Below, in pieces: positions 1-7,491 of a stretch of 64,000 bases of DNA. Made by a program: the position numbers and the translations under genes. Every line of letters begins with the position of its first letter. Within the stretch, counting starts at the first letter, position 1. A model generated the notes under the pieces. That model was given only the letters and a program-made list of their open reading frames with translations, was not told the origin of the DNA and did no database searches. This DNA comes from Aerococcaceae bacterium NML190073 (lineage in GTDB: Bacteria; Bacillota; Bacilli; Lactobacillales; Aerococcaceae), in NCBI GenBank assembly GCA_026131555.1, contig JAMXJH010000001.1, forward strand, positions 62,001-126,000. Direction: 5' to 3'.

Positions 1-123
1 TTGCTCCATTCTCACTTGCAAAAAGTCTGCCTGCTCCGTCGAATAATCAAACGCTTCTCGGTAAATTTTTTTTATCACATCATAATAGTGAGGCAACAAT
101 TCTTGGGGTACTTGTTCAATCAT
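1..123 (-). CDS. Hypothetical protein, N-terminal 41 residues only
   Basis: An ATG at the complement of 121-123 opens a frame that runs off the left edge, so only 41 residues are visible, beginning MIEQVPQELLPHYYDVIKK. A ribosome site (GAAAGGAA) lies about 8 bases upstream. The stop codon of the preceding 42-residue frame ends one base before this start, so this is probably the last visible gene of the operon that begins at 2466. I do not recognise the family; the visible part is polar and looks helical, with no signal peptide. Confidence 0.6.
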   Translation of the reverse strand, partial: MIEQVPQELLPHYYDVIKKIYREAFDYSTEQADFLQVRMEQ

Positions 124-124
124 C

Positions 125-253
125 TTAATCGTTCCTTTCTAATTTCTGACAATAGCTACGCTGTGTGTTGCCAGTCACGCTACCCTCAATCAAATATACG
201 TCACCAACCGGCTGATACATCCACTCGACAACGGTTTTATCGACTATTTGCAT
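125..253 (-). CDS. Possible 42-residue microprotein in a tight operon
   Basis: This short ATG frame has 42 codons and a TAA stop (start MQIVDKTVVEWMYQPVGD). It starts 9 bases after the stop of the VOC gene and ends one base before the start of the next gene, so it fills a gap that would otherwise be unused. Its composition looks like protein, but the upstream ribosome site is weak (AGGCTGAG). There is no membrane segment or signal peptide. The function is unknown. It could instead be an untranslated spacer; the tight packing is the main argument for a gene. Confidence 0.42.
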   Translation of the reverse strand: MQIVDKTVVEWMYQPVGDVYLIEGSVTGNTQRSYCQKLERND

Positions 254-262
254 ACACTCAGC

Positions 263-649
263 CTACTCATGTATCTCCAACGGCAATCCTTCCGGATCAA
301 AGAAAAATGCCATTTTTTTACCGTCGAAATCATCATAACGCAAAGGTGTGTGCGGAATATTCAGGCGGTCAAATTCAATCAGCATGGTTTCGACATCCTT
401 TACACGAAAGGCTAAATGACGCAGACCGCTATGTTCAGGCAGAGGCAATTGTGGACGTGGTGGCGCGTCCGGTTTAATAAAGAGTTCCAAGACCAAATGC
501 CCTTTACGTACATTGAGCAAGATATCTTGTTTCTCCGGACGATGATGCTCATCAATCGGTTCAAAACCTAATTTGTCCACGTAAAAATGACGCATTTGCT
601 CGTAGTTTCGTCCAATAATCGCAATGTGATGAATGTCAGAAAGCTCCAT
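263..649 (-). CDS. VOC superfamily (glyoxalase/dioxygenase fold) protein
   Basis: The product has 128 residues, the usual size of a single VOC domain protein with two beta-alpha-beta-beta-beta halves. The start (IHHIAIIGRNYEQMRHFY) and the C-terminal DPEGLPLEIHE are typical of GloA2/YaeR-like proteins. Candidate metal ligands are the His in the first strand, a mid-protein Glu and the Glu of LEIHE. Members bind a divalent metal, but substrates vary widely and this one cannot be deduced. The start codon shares one base with the stop of the upstream M42 peptidase (TAATG), which implies translational coupling. It is unlike the true lactoylglutathione-lyase candidate at 28960. Confidence 0.88.
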   Translation of the reverse strand: MELSDIHHIAIIGRNYEQMRHFYVDKLGFEPIDEHHRPEKQDILLNVRKGHLVLELFIKPDAPPRPQLPLPEHSGLRHLAFRVKDVETMLIEFDRLNIPHTPLRYDDFDGKKMAFFFDPEGLPLEIHE

Positions 650-1689
650 TATTGCACCCGCTCACTCAATAGATAAGCTTCAACTAATCTTTCTGTCGCT
701 TCAACCGATTCCATGTGGGTACGTTCATAAGAATGGCTCGATTCGATACCCGCTCCCAGCAACGCATGTTTGACATCTGCTCCTGCTCGCATAGCTGCTG
801 AAGCGTCACTCCCGTAGTAAGGATAAATATCTAATTTGTAAGGAATTTGCTGTTGTTGGGCTAGCGCAACTAAGTGTTGACGAAAGGCATAATGATACGG
901 TCCGCTCGCATCTTGAACACAAATCGACACCGTATATTCGTCTGTCTGTTGGTCGTCGCCCATTGCACCCATATCAACTGCTAAATATTCTACAACTTGC
1001 GCCGGAATGCTCGAGTTGGCACCATGCCCTACTTCTTCATTATTCGAAAAGTAAAAGTGCGTCGTATAAGGCAACTCCATACGATCTTCTTTGAATTTGC
1101 GTAATAAATTCAACAGGATAGCGCCGCTTACTTTGTCATCCAAATGGCGTGATTTAATAAAGCCTGAATTTGTCACAACAGTGCGTGGTTCAAACGATAC
1201 AAAGTCACCTACTTCAATTCCTAGAGCGCGTGTTTCCTCTGCAGAGGTTACTTTAGCATCTAGACGCACTTCCATATTATCTTGAGTACGCTCTACCGTT
1301 CCTGCATCACGATAGACGTGGCAACTTGTCTGGTGAACGAGAATGGTCCCGCTAATTTTTTTGCCACTAGAAGACGCGAGATGAACGGTACAGTTTTCGC
1401 CTTCAATCATGTTCCATGGATAGCCGCCAACTTTTGCTAATTTCAGTCGTCCGTCGCTCTTGATGGCGCGAACCATTGCTCCTAGTGTATCCAGATGGGC
1501 CGTCACAATACGTTGTTCTTTGTCGTTCTTACCTTGAACACTTACAAGAACCCCGCCTTTGTTCGTCAATATCGGCGCATAGCCAAATTTAGTTACTTCC
1601 TGAATCACATAATCCATGATTTCTTTTGTAAAACCTGTTGGTGAAGGAATACTAGTTAATTGCTTTATGTAATGTAATGTTTGTGTCAT
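649..1689 (-). CDS. M42 family metallo-aminopeptidase (PepA/FrvX-like)
   Basis: The 346-residue protein has the layout of the M42 family, cytosolic dinuclear metal aminopeptidases that form tetrahedral dodecamers. Visible ligand motifs are AHLDT (His about 65, Asp 67), RHLDDKVSG (Asp about 182), NNEEVGHG (catalytic Glu pair about 217), AVDMGAMGDD and the C-terminal ERTHMES histidine. Glutamyl aminopeptidase (PepA) of lactic acid bacteria belongs here, but the exact specificity is inference. The ATG start has an AGGAAGG ribosome site. It lies 15 bases after the VanY-like gene and overlaps the VOC gene by one base, so the three are probably cotranscribed. Confidence 0.93.
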   Translation of the reverse strand: MTQTLHYIKQLTSIPSPTGFTKEIMDYVIQEVTKFGYAPILTNKGGVLVSVQGKNDKEQRIVTAHLDTLGAMVRAIKSDGRLKLAKVGGYPWNMIEGENCTVHLASSSGKKISGTILVHQTSCHVYRDAGTVERTQDNMEVRLDAKVTSAEETRALGIEVGDFVSFEPRTVVTNSGFIKSRHLDDKVSGAILLNLLRKFKEDRMELPYTTHFYFSNNEEVGHGANSSIPAQVVEYLAVDMGAMGDDQQTDEYTVSICVQDASGPYHYAFRQHLVALAQQQQIPYKLDIYPYYGSDASAAMRAGADVKHALLGAGIESSHSYERTHMESVEATERLVEAYLLSERVQ

Positions 1690-1704
1690 GTTCCAGGCAC
1701 CTTC

Positions 1705-2466
1705 CTAATTGTTCTGCTGATCGCGAATGTCGATGAGCTCCAAATATTCTTCCAATGTTAAATCATGCTCCTTCATAAAAACCGCATGCTCTTTACCAAC
1801 ATAGCGAAAGTGCCAAGGTTCATAATGATAACCCGTAATATCGGATTTGCCTTCCATATAACGCAAGTGGAAACCGTATAGATGAGCGTTGTCTGCTAAC
1901 CATTGCGCAGAAGGTTGATACGCATAATCAACATGAAGTCCTTCTGCCCATTCTGTGCCTAATAAATCCACAGCTAACCCTGACGTATGCTCCGAAGCAT
2001 TTGCCGGTGCATAGAATAAATCCGTCATATAATTGGCATCACTTTCACTGTAACCTTCGGCAATATAGCTATCGATGCGATATTGACGGTTCGCCGCCTG
2101 CTCCGCCATTGAACGATAGCCCGATACCACTTGATAATAGAATCCAGCCTCACTCCCGGCTGCCAATAATTTATTGAGCGGTTCAGCAATCACTGCACTA
2201 TAACTTTGTCCATATTCATCATACACTAAGTCAATGATAGGTTCTTCCACTAGAGGATTCTCCTTATTAATCAAAAATAAGTTCGGGTCATCCTTACGTG
2301 CCGATGTCGGCAATAATTTTACTAATCGTTGCAGTGTTTCATCCGCCTTTACCACCGAAACGGTTGTGGAACTCTGTTTCTGCTCCGCTTGCACAACAGG
2401 CACAACAATTAAACTCCCTGCTAATCCGCTCACAACAAGCCTTGCTAATTTTGCTTTGATAACCAT
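1705..2466 (-). CDS. M15 family D-alanyl-D-alanine carboxypeptidase (VanY-type), exported
   Basis: The 253-residue protein starts with a signal peptide (hydrophobic residues about 8-26, likely cleavage after VVQA). The M15B catalytic domain follows: GYRSMAEQ, the zinc-binding SEHTSGLAVDL (about residue 157) and EPWHFRYVG (about 217). These enzymes trim the terminal D-Ala from peptidoglycan stem peptides outside the cell. It is the first gene of the minus-strand operon, with a GGGAGA ribosome site. No vancomycin-resistance ligase or VanS/R genes are nearby, so a housekeeping cell-wall role is the sensible reading. Confidence 0.92.
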   Translation of the reverse strand: MVIKAKLARLVVSGLAGSLIVVPVVQAEQKQSSTTVSVVKADETLQRLVKLLPTSARKDDPNLFLINKENPLVEEPIIDLVYDEYGQSYSAVIAEPLNKLLAAGSEAGFYYQVVSGYRSMAEQAANRQYRIDSYIAEGYSESDANYMTDLFYAPANASEHTSGLAVDLLGTEWAEGLHVDYAYQPSAQWLADNAHLYGFHLRYMEGKSDITGYHYEPWHFRYVGKEHAVFMKEHDLTLEEYLELIDIRDQQNN

Positions 2467-2657
2467 CTTTTTCTCCCTATCTAATATTCTTTTATGCTCT
2501 CATATCTTACCAAAAAAACAATGGAGTTGCCAATTTCATCTCAGGATATTACACCTTTGTTTTTTATAAAATAAAGTTGTTTTTTATATGTTTTTTGCTA
2601 AGCAAAAATAATAAAATAAGATTGTGCATAAATTAACAAACAAAGGAGCGAACCTAT

Positions 2658-4439
2658 ATGATTAAGCACTTCAAAAAACTCATAACGTTTATGACGACGC
2701 TATTCCTAGTCATCAACATGATTACTGCTACTGCTTTTGCAGCGGTAAAAGACGGCACTTATACCGGTAAAAGTAGCGGTAACGGTGGTGACATCGAAGT
2801 CGAAGTTGTCATCAAGGACCAACGTATCGCCGAAATCAACACCATTCACAGTCAAGAAACGAAAGGTTTAGGCGAAGGCGCACTTGAAAAAATCAAAAAA
2901 GCGATTATTGCCAACAACACGGTCAATGTTGACACCATCTCAGGTGCAACCGACTCCTCACAAGGTTACATTGACGCTGTCAAAGAAGCACTGAAAGCTG
3001 CCGGCGCAACAGAAGATGACTTCATGTCCGGCGAAATGATTAAACACAGTTTCGTGTTAGATAAAGAAGAATACACATTTGACGTCGTTGTACTTGGAGG
3101 CGGCGGTGCTGGCTTATCAAGTGCCGTTGAAGCCGCAAACTTAGGAGCTTCCGTTGTCGTTGTTGAGAAAAGCTCAGCTATCGGAGGAAATACAGCTGTT
3201 TCCGGCGGCGCATTCAACGTTCCCGGCTCCGATTTGCAAAAAAATAAAGACATCGAAGATAGCGTCGAAAAATATATCGAAGACACGCTCAAAGGCGGAG
3301 ACGAACTCTCTGACCCAGAATTAGTCAAAGTGCTAGGAGAAAATGCCCTAAGTGCATACGAATGGATGCGTGATGTAATTCATGCGGAATTTATCCCAGA
3401 CCGCGTACAACAATTCGGTGGTCACAGCACACCTCGATCTGTTGTGCCAATCGGCAACAAAGGGATTGAATTAACCGACAAATTGTGGGCAGCTGCCGAA
3501 GCAAAAGGCGCTCAACTTTTCTTAGACACCAAAGCAACCGAACTCATTCAAGAAAATGGCACAGTGGTCGGCGTTAAAGTCGAAAACAACGGTAAAGAAA
3601 TCATCATCAACGCCAACAAAGGTGTCATCGTTGCAACCGGTGGATTTGCCGCTAATATCGAAATGCGTGAAAAATACAACGCCGCTTACGGTAGCCAATA
3701 CTTAACAACAGCTGTGCCAGCTAGTACCGGAGATGGTATTACCATGTGTGAAAACATCGGTGCACAACTTGTTGATATGGAACAAATTCAAGTTTATCCA
3801 ACATGTAATCCATTGACAGGGATTATCTCTTATGTTGCCAATGCTCGCTTTGACGGTGCATTATTGATTAACCAAGAAGGACAACGTTTCATTAACGAAT
3901 CCGGACGCCGAGACGAAATTTCCAATGCTATTTTGGAACAACCTGGTGGATATGCTTATCTCATTTGGGGGCAAGAAATCGAAACAGTCGGCAACATGAC
4001 GCAAGTACACAAGAACGAATTCGAAGAATTGAAGAAGAACAATTTATTGTTTGAGGCAGCAACCTTAGAAGAACTTGCCGCAACGGTTGAAATGGACGCC
4101 GCTAAGCTTGCCGAAACCATCGCGAAATTCAATGGCTATGTCCCAGACAAAAACGATCCTGACTTCAACAAGACAGGCGCTTATCGCACTATTGCTGAAG
4201 GACCTTTTTACATTCAGAAAGTAATGCCGGCAACCCATCACACAATGGGTGGCGTCAAGATCAATACCAATGCTCAAGTATTAGATACAGAAGGCAATCC
4301 GATTCCTAATTTATTCGCAGCCGGAGAAGTTGTAGGGGGAATCCACGGTACCAACCGTCTAGGTGGGAACGCGATTACCGACATCATTGTCTTCGGACGT
4401 ATCGCAGGTGTCAATGCCGTAAATGGTGTTGCCGAATAA
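2658..4439 (+). CDS. Exported FMN-binding/FAD-dependent reductase (fumarate/urocanate reductase-like flavoprotein)
   Basis: The 593-residue protein begins with a signal peptide (hydrophobic residues about 8-28, AFA cleavage site). An FMN-binding domain follows (about 31-116) with DTISGAT; Thr98 is the expected site of covalent flavinylation by ApbE. A flavocytochrome c-type FAD domain starts at about 143 with VLGGGGAG and includes GGNTAVSGGAFN, QRFINESGRRD and THHTMGGVKI. Related exported proteins reduce fumarate, urocanate or similar acceptors in extracellular electron transfer. There is no haem motif, lipobox or LPXTG. The ATG has an AAAGGAG site. The substrate is unknown, and no apbE or quinone-side partner lies in the window. 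A terminator follows. Confidence 0.9.
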   Translation: MIKHFKKLITFMTTLFLVINMITATAFAAVKDGTYTGKSSGNGGDIEVEVVIKDQRIAEINTIHSQETKGLGEGALEKIKKAIIANNTVNVDTISGATDSSQGYIDAVKEALKAAGATEDDFMSGEMIKHSFVLDKEEYTFDVVVLGGGGAGLSSAVEAANLGASVVVVEKSSAIGGNTAVSGGAFNVPGSDLQKNKDIEDSVEKYIEDTLKGGDELSDPELVKVLGENALSAYEWMRDVIHAEFIPDRVQQFGGHSTPRSVVPIGNKGIELTDKLWAAAEAKGAQLFLDTKATELIQENGTVVGVKVENNGKEIIINANKGVIVATGGFAANIEMREKYNAAYGSQYLTTAVPASTGDGITMCENIGAQLVDMEQIQVYPTCNPLTGIISYVANARFDGALLINQEGQRFINESGRRDEISNAILEQPGGYAYLIWGQEIETVGNMTQVHKNEFEELKKNNLLFEAATLEELAATVEMDAAKLAETIAKFNGYVPDKNDPDFNKTGAYRTIAEGPFYIQKVMPATHHTMGGVKINTNAQVLDTEGNPIPNLFAAGEVVGGIHGTNRLGGNAITDIIVFGRIAGVNAVNGVAE

Positions 4440-4457
4440 CCTTTACTATTTAAAAAC

Positions 4458-4505
4458 GCAACTTCGATTTTCTCTACCAACGGCGAGAAAGTCGAAGTTT
4501 TTTTG
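4458..4505 (+). terminator. Rho-independent terminator after the flavoprotein gene
   Basis: A 15-base arm at 4460-4474 pairs with 4484-4498 (AACTTCGA... / ...TCGAAGTT), followed by a run of seven to eight T. It separates the reductase gene from the histidine kinase gene. Confidence 0.9.
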
Positions 4506-4516
4506 TTGGAAACATG

Positions 4517-4544
4517 GCGCAACCACGAGAAGTTGCGCTATACT
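4517..4544 (+). promoter_or_regulatory. Inverted repeat abutting a -10 box upstream of the two-component genes
   Basis: A perfect 7-base inverted repeat (GCGCAAC at 4517-4523, GTTGCGC at 4532-4538) runs directly into TATACT at 4539-4544. No good -35 hexamer is visible, as in an activator-dependent promoter. It could be an operator for the kinase/regulator operon or simply a small hairpin. Confidence 0.45.
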
Positions 4545-4581
4545 AGAAATAAATACCATTCTGACAATAAGGAGACACTTC

Positions 4582-6225
4582 ATGGTCAAGCGTTCAATCA
4601 ATCTGATTCATTCGATACTCAAACCGTTAGCACTATCTTTAATCTTGCTGAGCGTGACTGTGTTGGCAACAACAGCCCTCTACATTCAGTCAACAATTAC
4701 ACCGGATATATTGCAACTCACCAATGCGTTACTCACGACGAAAGTACAATCAGTAGATACTTGGTTAGCGCATCACATCGCTAGTATTGAACAACTCTGT
4801 CAACTATTAGATGAAGAAGACTTTACACAAGTCAATGCCGATAATTTGCTTGCCCAATTGGCAAAACAACAACAATTAGCACCGAACACTTACGATAGTT
4901 TGGGCTTCATTACGCCGGAAGGTTATAAATTTCTCACAACAGGAGAACACTTCGATGTTCAATATCGCGACTATTTCACACAATTGAAAGACGGTCAACA
5001 AAGCAGCATCGTTTCCTCAATTATCTCCTCCAAAGCAGATAACCGACAACTGATTCTTATCGTAAGTAAAGTGATTCAGCAAGGAACAGTTAAAGGATAT
5101 ATCAGCGCCGCTCTGCCCTTGACTTATGTTGAGCAAATTTTTGCCCAATCCAATGATTTCACTCGAATGACCTTGGTCGATAATCGTGCGCAACAAACGA
5201 TTATTACCGACGATACCGTTGAAGAACATTTACTCTCTATCTCTCAAGCCATTCCAAGCAATCCGAACTGGAGTGCTACTATTACTGTGTCGCATCAACA
5301 TGTTTTCGGAAATATCTCTCGCTTGATGCCTTTACTTATATCGGGTTTGCTCTGCTTTATCATTGCTATTTTTATTATTGTGAAGCGGCGGATTGCCCCA
5401 ATCAACCGTTCCCTAAGCGTCCTCCAAAAAGGTATGGCACAGATTTCGCACAATCAATACCATCCCATTGACGATTTCTCGAGGATTGTTGAAATCAATC
5501 AAATTGAACATGGGTACAATCAACTGTTACACGACATTCAAGCACAGCAACGCACTATCAAGAAAGAGCAGTTGCTAACGTTTGAAGCCGAAAACAAAGC
5601 ACTTTACGCACAAATTAAGCCCCATTTCCTATATAACACGTTGGAAACGATTCAAGCGATGGCAGACGATGCCGACAATGAAGCTGTTGTGGAAGCAGTT
5701 AGCGCACTTGCCCGTTTCTATCGTATTGGTTTAAGCGATGACCAACAACTGATTCCACTGGCACAAGAACTATCACACGCGTTAAGTTTTGTGCAAATTA
5801 TGGCATTGCGCTATGATAACTTATTCGATTTAGTTGTTGACAATCAGGTGAAGGAAGAATTGTTTTTCCTGAAATTTACTATCCAACCGCTTGTCGAAAA
5901 TGCAATCTATCACGGTATCAAATTAGCAGACACCAGAGGGCGACTACATATTAACATTTATAGTGAGCACAACAAACTTTATGTACAAGTGCACAATCAA
6001 CCTACGCGATTATCCGATGACGATGTTGCGCAACTTAACCAACATTTACAACATCACAAACTATCCGGATACGGATTGTATAACGTAAATGCACGTTTGC
6101 GCAACTACTTCGGGGAACATTACGGTGTCACCTTAATCAAACAAGACGATACCTTTATCTCGCAAGTTGTCCACCCTATCATCAAGCATAAGGAGAACAC
6201 ATATGAATATCTTAGTAGTAGATGA
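4582..6225 (+). CDS. YesM-type sensor histidine kinase
   Basis: The 547-residue membrane kinase has a transmembrane segment at about 14-36, an extracellular sensor region of about 210 residues (probably dCache/PDC-like), a second segment at about 246-268 and a short linker. The His_kinase domain contains QIKPHFLYNTLE, with His348 as the phosphorylation site. The HATPase_c domain shows QPLVENAIYHG and GYGLYNVNARL. The start chosen is ATG 4582 behind AAGGAG; an in-frame opening further upstream has no ribosome site. Its end overlaps the response regulator by 23 bases. The signal is unknown; the adjacent reductase suggests an electron-acceptor or organic-acid cue (inference). Confidence 0.93.
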   Translation: MVKRSINLIHSILKPLALSLILLSVTVLATTALYIQSTITPDILQLTNALLTTKVQSVDTWLAHHIASIEQLCQLLDEEDFTQVNADNLLAQLAKQQQLAPNTYDSLGFITPEGYKFLTTGEHFDVQYRDYFTQLKDGQQSSIVSSIISSKADNRQLILIVSKVIQQGTVKGYISAALPLTYVEQIFAQSNDFTRMTLVDNRAQQTIITDDTVEEHLLSISQAIPSNPNWSATITVSHQHVFGNISRLMPLLISGLLCFIIAIFIIVKRRIAPINRSLSVLQKGMAQISHNQYHPIDDFSRIVEINQIEHGYNQLLHDIQAQQRTIKKEQLLTFEAENKALYAQIKPHFLYNTLETIQAMADDADNEAVVEAVSALARFYRIGLSDDQQLIPLAQELSHALSFVQIMALRYDNLFDLVVDNQVKEELFFLKFTIQPLVENAIYHGIKLADTRGRLHINIYSEHNKLYVQVHNQPTRLSDDDVAQLNQHLQHHKLSGYGLYNVNARLRNYFGEHYGVTLIKQDDTFISQVVHPIIKHKENTYEYLSSR

Positions 6226-6925
6226 TGAAACGATTATTCGTCAAAATTTTGTCAAACGACTGACACGGCTGCCATTGGCGATTGAACATATTTTTGAAGC
6301 AAAGAATGGTTATGAAGCTTTAGGAATTGTACAACAACACACGATTGAGCTAGCATTGGTCGATATCAACATGCCTTTCTTTGACGGACTTACCCTCATT
6401 GAACGATTACATGAAATGCAACCTCAATTGAAAGTCATTATCATATCGGGTTACAATGAATTCAACTACGCCAAACGCGCAATTGAACTAGGTGTTGTTG
6501 CCTATCTTCTCAAACCCATTGATCGCCAAGAATTTAATCAAACTATTGAGAAAGTCTATCACAGCATTAAGGAAACTCAGCCTGCCATTACTTTCAAGCA
6601 GCAAATCCTAACGATTATGAAAGAAAATCTGGCAAATGTCGATTTCAATCTATCTATGCTGGCTACCGAAATGAATTTGAGCGCCAATTATCTATCCAAA
6701 CTTATCCGCGACAGCTTTAAAGTCAGTTTCGTAGACCTCTTAAAGCAAATCCGGATTGAACACGCCAAAAAACTCCTCCACACGCATCCTTCCACTATCA
6801 AAATTTATGAAGTAGCCACCTTGACAGGTTTCAGCAATCAATATTATTTCAGCCAAGTTTTCAAGCAAGAAACGGGATTGCCACCGAAAGAATACGCCAA
6901 ACAAGCCTACTTTGCCGAAAAGTAG
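6203..6925 (+). CDS. YesN-type response regulator with AraC DNA-binding domain
   Basis: The 240-residue protein has an N-terminal receiver domain (acidic pair Asp7-Asp8, phospho-acceptor Asp54 in LVDINMP, conserved Lys in YLLKPID). A C-terminal AraC/XylS domain of two helix-turn-helix motifs follows (ending FSNQYYFSQVFKQETG then PPKEYAKQ). ATG 6203 has an AAGGAG site and lies within the 3' end of the kinase gene, so the two are translationally coupled. It probably controls the reductase upstream or a distant solute-uptake locus. The final codons form one arm of the terminator. Confidence 0.93.
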   Translation: MNILVVDDETIIRQNFVKRLTRLPLAIEHIFEAKNGYEALGIVQQHTIELALVDINMPFFDGLTLIERLHEMQPQLKVIIISGYNEFNYAKRAIELGVVAYLLKPIDRQEFNQTIEKVYHSIKETQPAITFKQQILTIMKENLANVDFNLSMLATEMNLSANYLSKLIRDSFKVSFVDLLKQIRIEHAKKLLHTHPSTIKIYEVATLTGFSNQYYFSQVFKQETGLPPKEYAKQAYFAEK

Positions 6926-6935
6926 GCTTGTTTTT
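6901..6935 (+). terminator. Terminator overlapping the 3' end of the response regulator gene
   Basis: ACAAGCCTACTT (6901-6912) pairs with AAGTAGGCTTGT (6920-6931), followed by TTTT. The stop codon lies within the hairpin. Confidence 0.88.
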
Positions 6936-7020
6936 CATTTCTCAATGCTATTTCTTTTCCACTCATATCGGTTTAATCCCAATCACCCCTATAAAAACAA
7001 CATTTCCTACTCGAAGAGAA

Positions 7021-7042
7021 ACGTAGTCAATTACGTAGTCAA
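7021..7042. repeat. Paired 10-base direct repeat acgtagtcaa
   Basis: Two exact copies of acgtagtcaa (7021-7030 and 7033-7042) are separated by two bases and lie just outside the L31 gene terminator. Short paired direct repeats of this kind can be integrase arm-binding sites left by an excised element, but no integrase is nearby. The origin is uncertain. Confidence 0.6.
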
Positions 7043-7043
7043 C

Positions 7044-7080
7044 GAAAAAAGACACCTCTCAACATTAGTTGAAAGGTGTC
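7044..7080 (-). terminator. Terminator of the L31 gene
   Basis: On the minus strand GACACCTTTCAAC pairs with GTTGAGAGGTGTC (arms within 7051-7080), followed by TTTTTT. Confidence 0.88.
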
Positions 7081-7129
7081 ACAAACGTTGACATAACAAC
7101 GTTTTCCCAAAAACTTAAATAGATAACAA

Positions 7130-7381
7130 TTAGTCGTTCTTGAAGCCGTATTTCTTGTTGAAACGATCCACACGTCCATCTGCTTGCGTGAACTTTTGAC
7201 GTCCAGTATAGAATGGATGTGAGTCAGATGAAATTTCAACACGGATTAATGGATATGTGTTACCATCTTCCCATTCTACTGTTTCGTTTGAAGTTTTAGT
7301 AGAACCTGATAGGAATTTGTAACCTGTTGTAGTATCCATGAATACAACTGTTTGGTATTTCGGATGAATATCTGGTCTCAT
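7130..7381 (-). CDS. rpmE2: 50S ribosomal protein L31 type B
   Basis: The 83-residue protein starts [17 protein letters not shown] and ends [17 protein letters not shown], which identifies the type B L31. It lacks the CxxC zinc ligands of the zinc-containing paralogue; such copies often serve under zinc limitation, but whether another L31 exists cannot be seen here. L31 bridges the two ribosomal subunits. The gene is monocistronic, with an AAAGGAAG ribosome site, its own promoter and a terminator. Confidence 0.98.
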   Translation of the reverse strand: MRPDIHPKYQTVVFMDTTTGYKFLSGSTKTSNETVEWEDGNTYPLIRVEISSDSHPFYTGRQKFTQADGRVDRFNKKYGFKND

Positions 7382-7453
7382 GCTTATACTTCCTTTCTGC
7401 CCTAAATTATTTGCTAATCTAGAGTTATTCTATGCACTTTGTGCAACGCAACT

Positions 7454-7482
7454 AGTATACCATTCCTTTTCGCAAAAAGCAA
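7454..7482 (-). promoter_or_regulatory. Promoter of rpmE2
   Basis: On the minus strand TTGCTT (7477-7482), a 17-base spacer and TATACT (7454-7459) with an upstream TGG form an extended -10 promoter about 70 bases before the L31 start. Confidence 0.75.
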
Positions 7483-7491
7483 AACTTTTTC

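Noticed and set aside
1-477. Long plus-strand frame at the window start
   Set aside because: It begins with TTG without a ribosome site and lies antisense to the VOC gene and the small operon genes; its composition is not protein-like.
1705-2466. Part of a vancomycin-resistance cluster
   Set aside because: The VanY-like protein lies with peptidase and VOC genes; no VanH, VanA or VanX-like genes are present.
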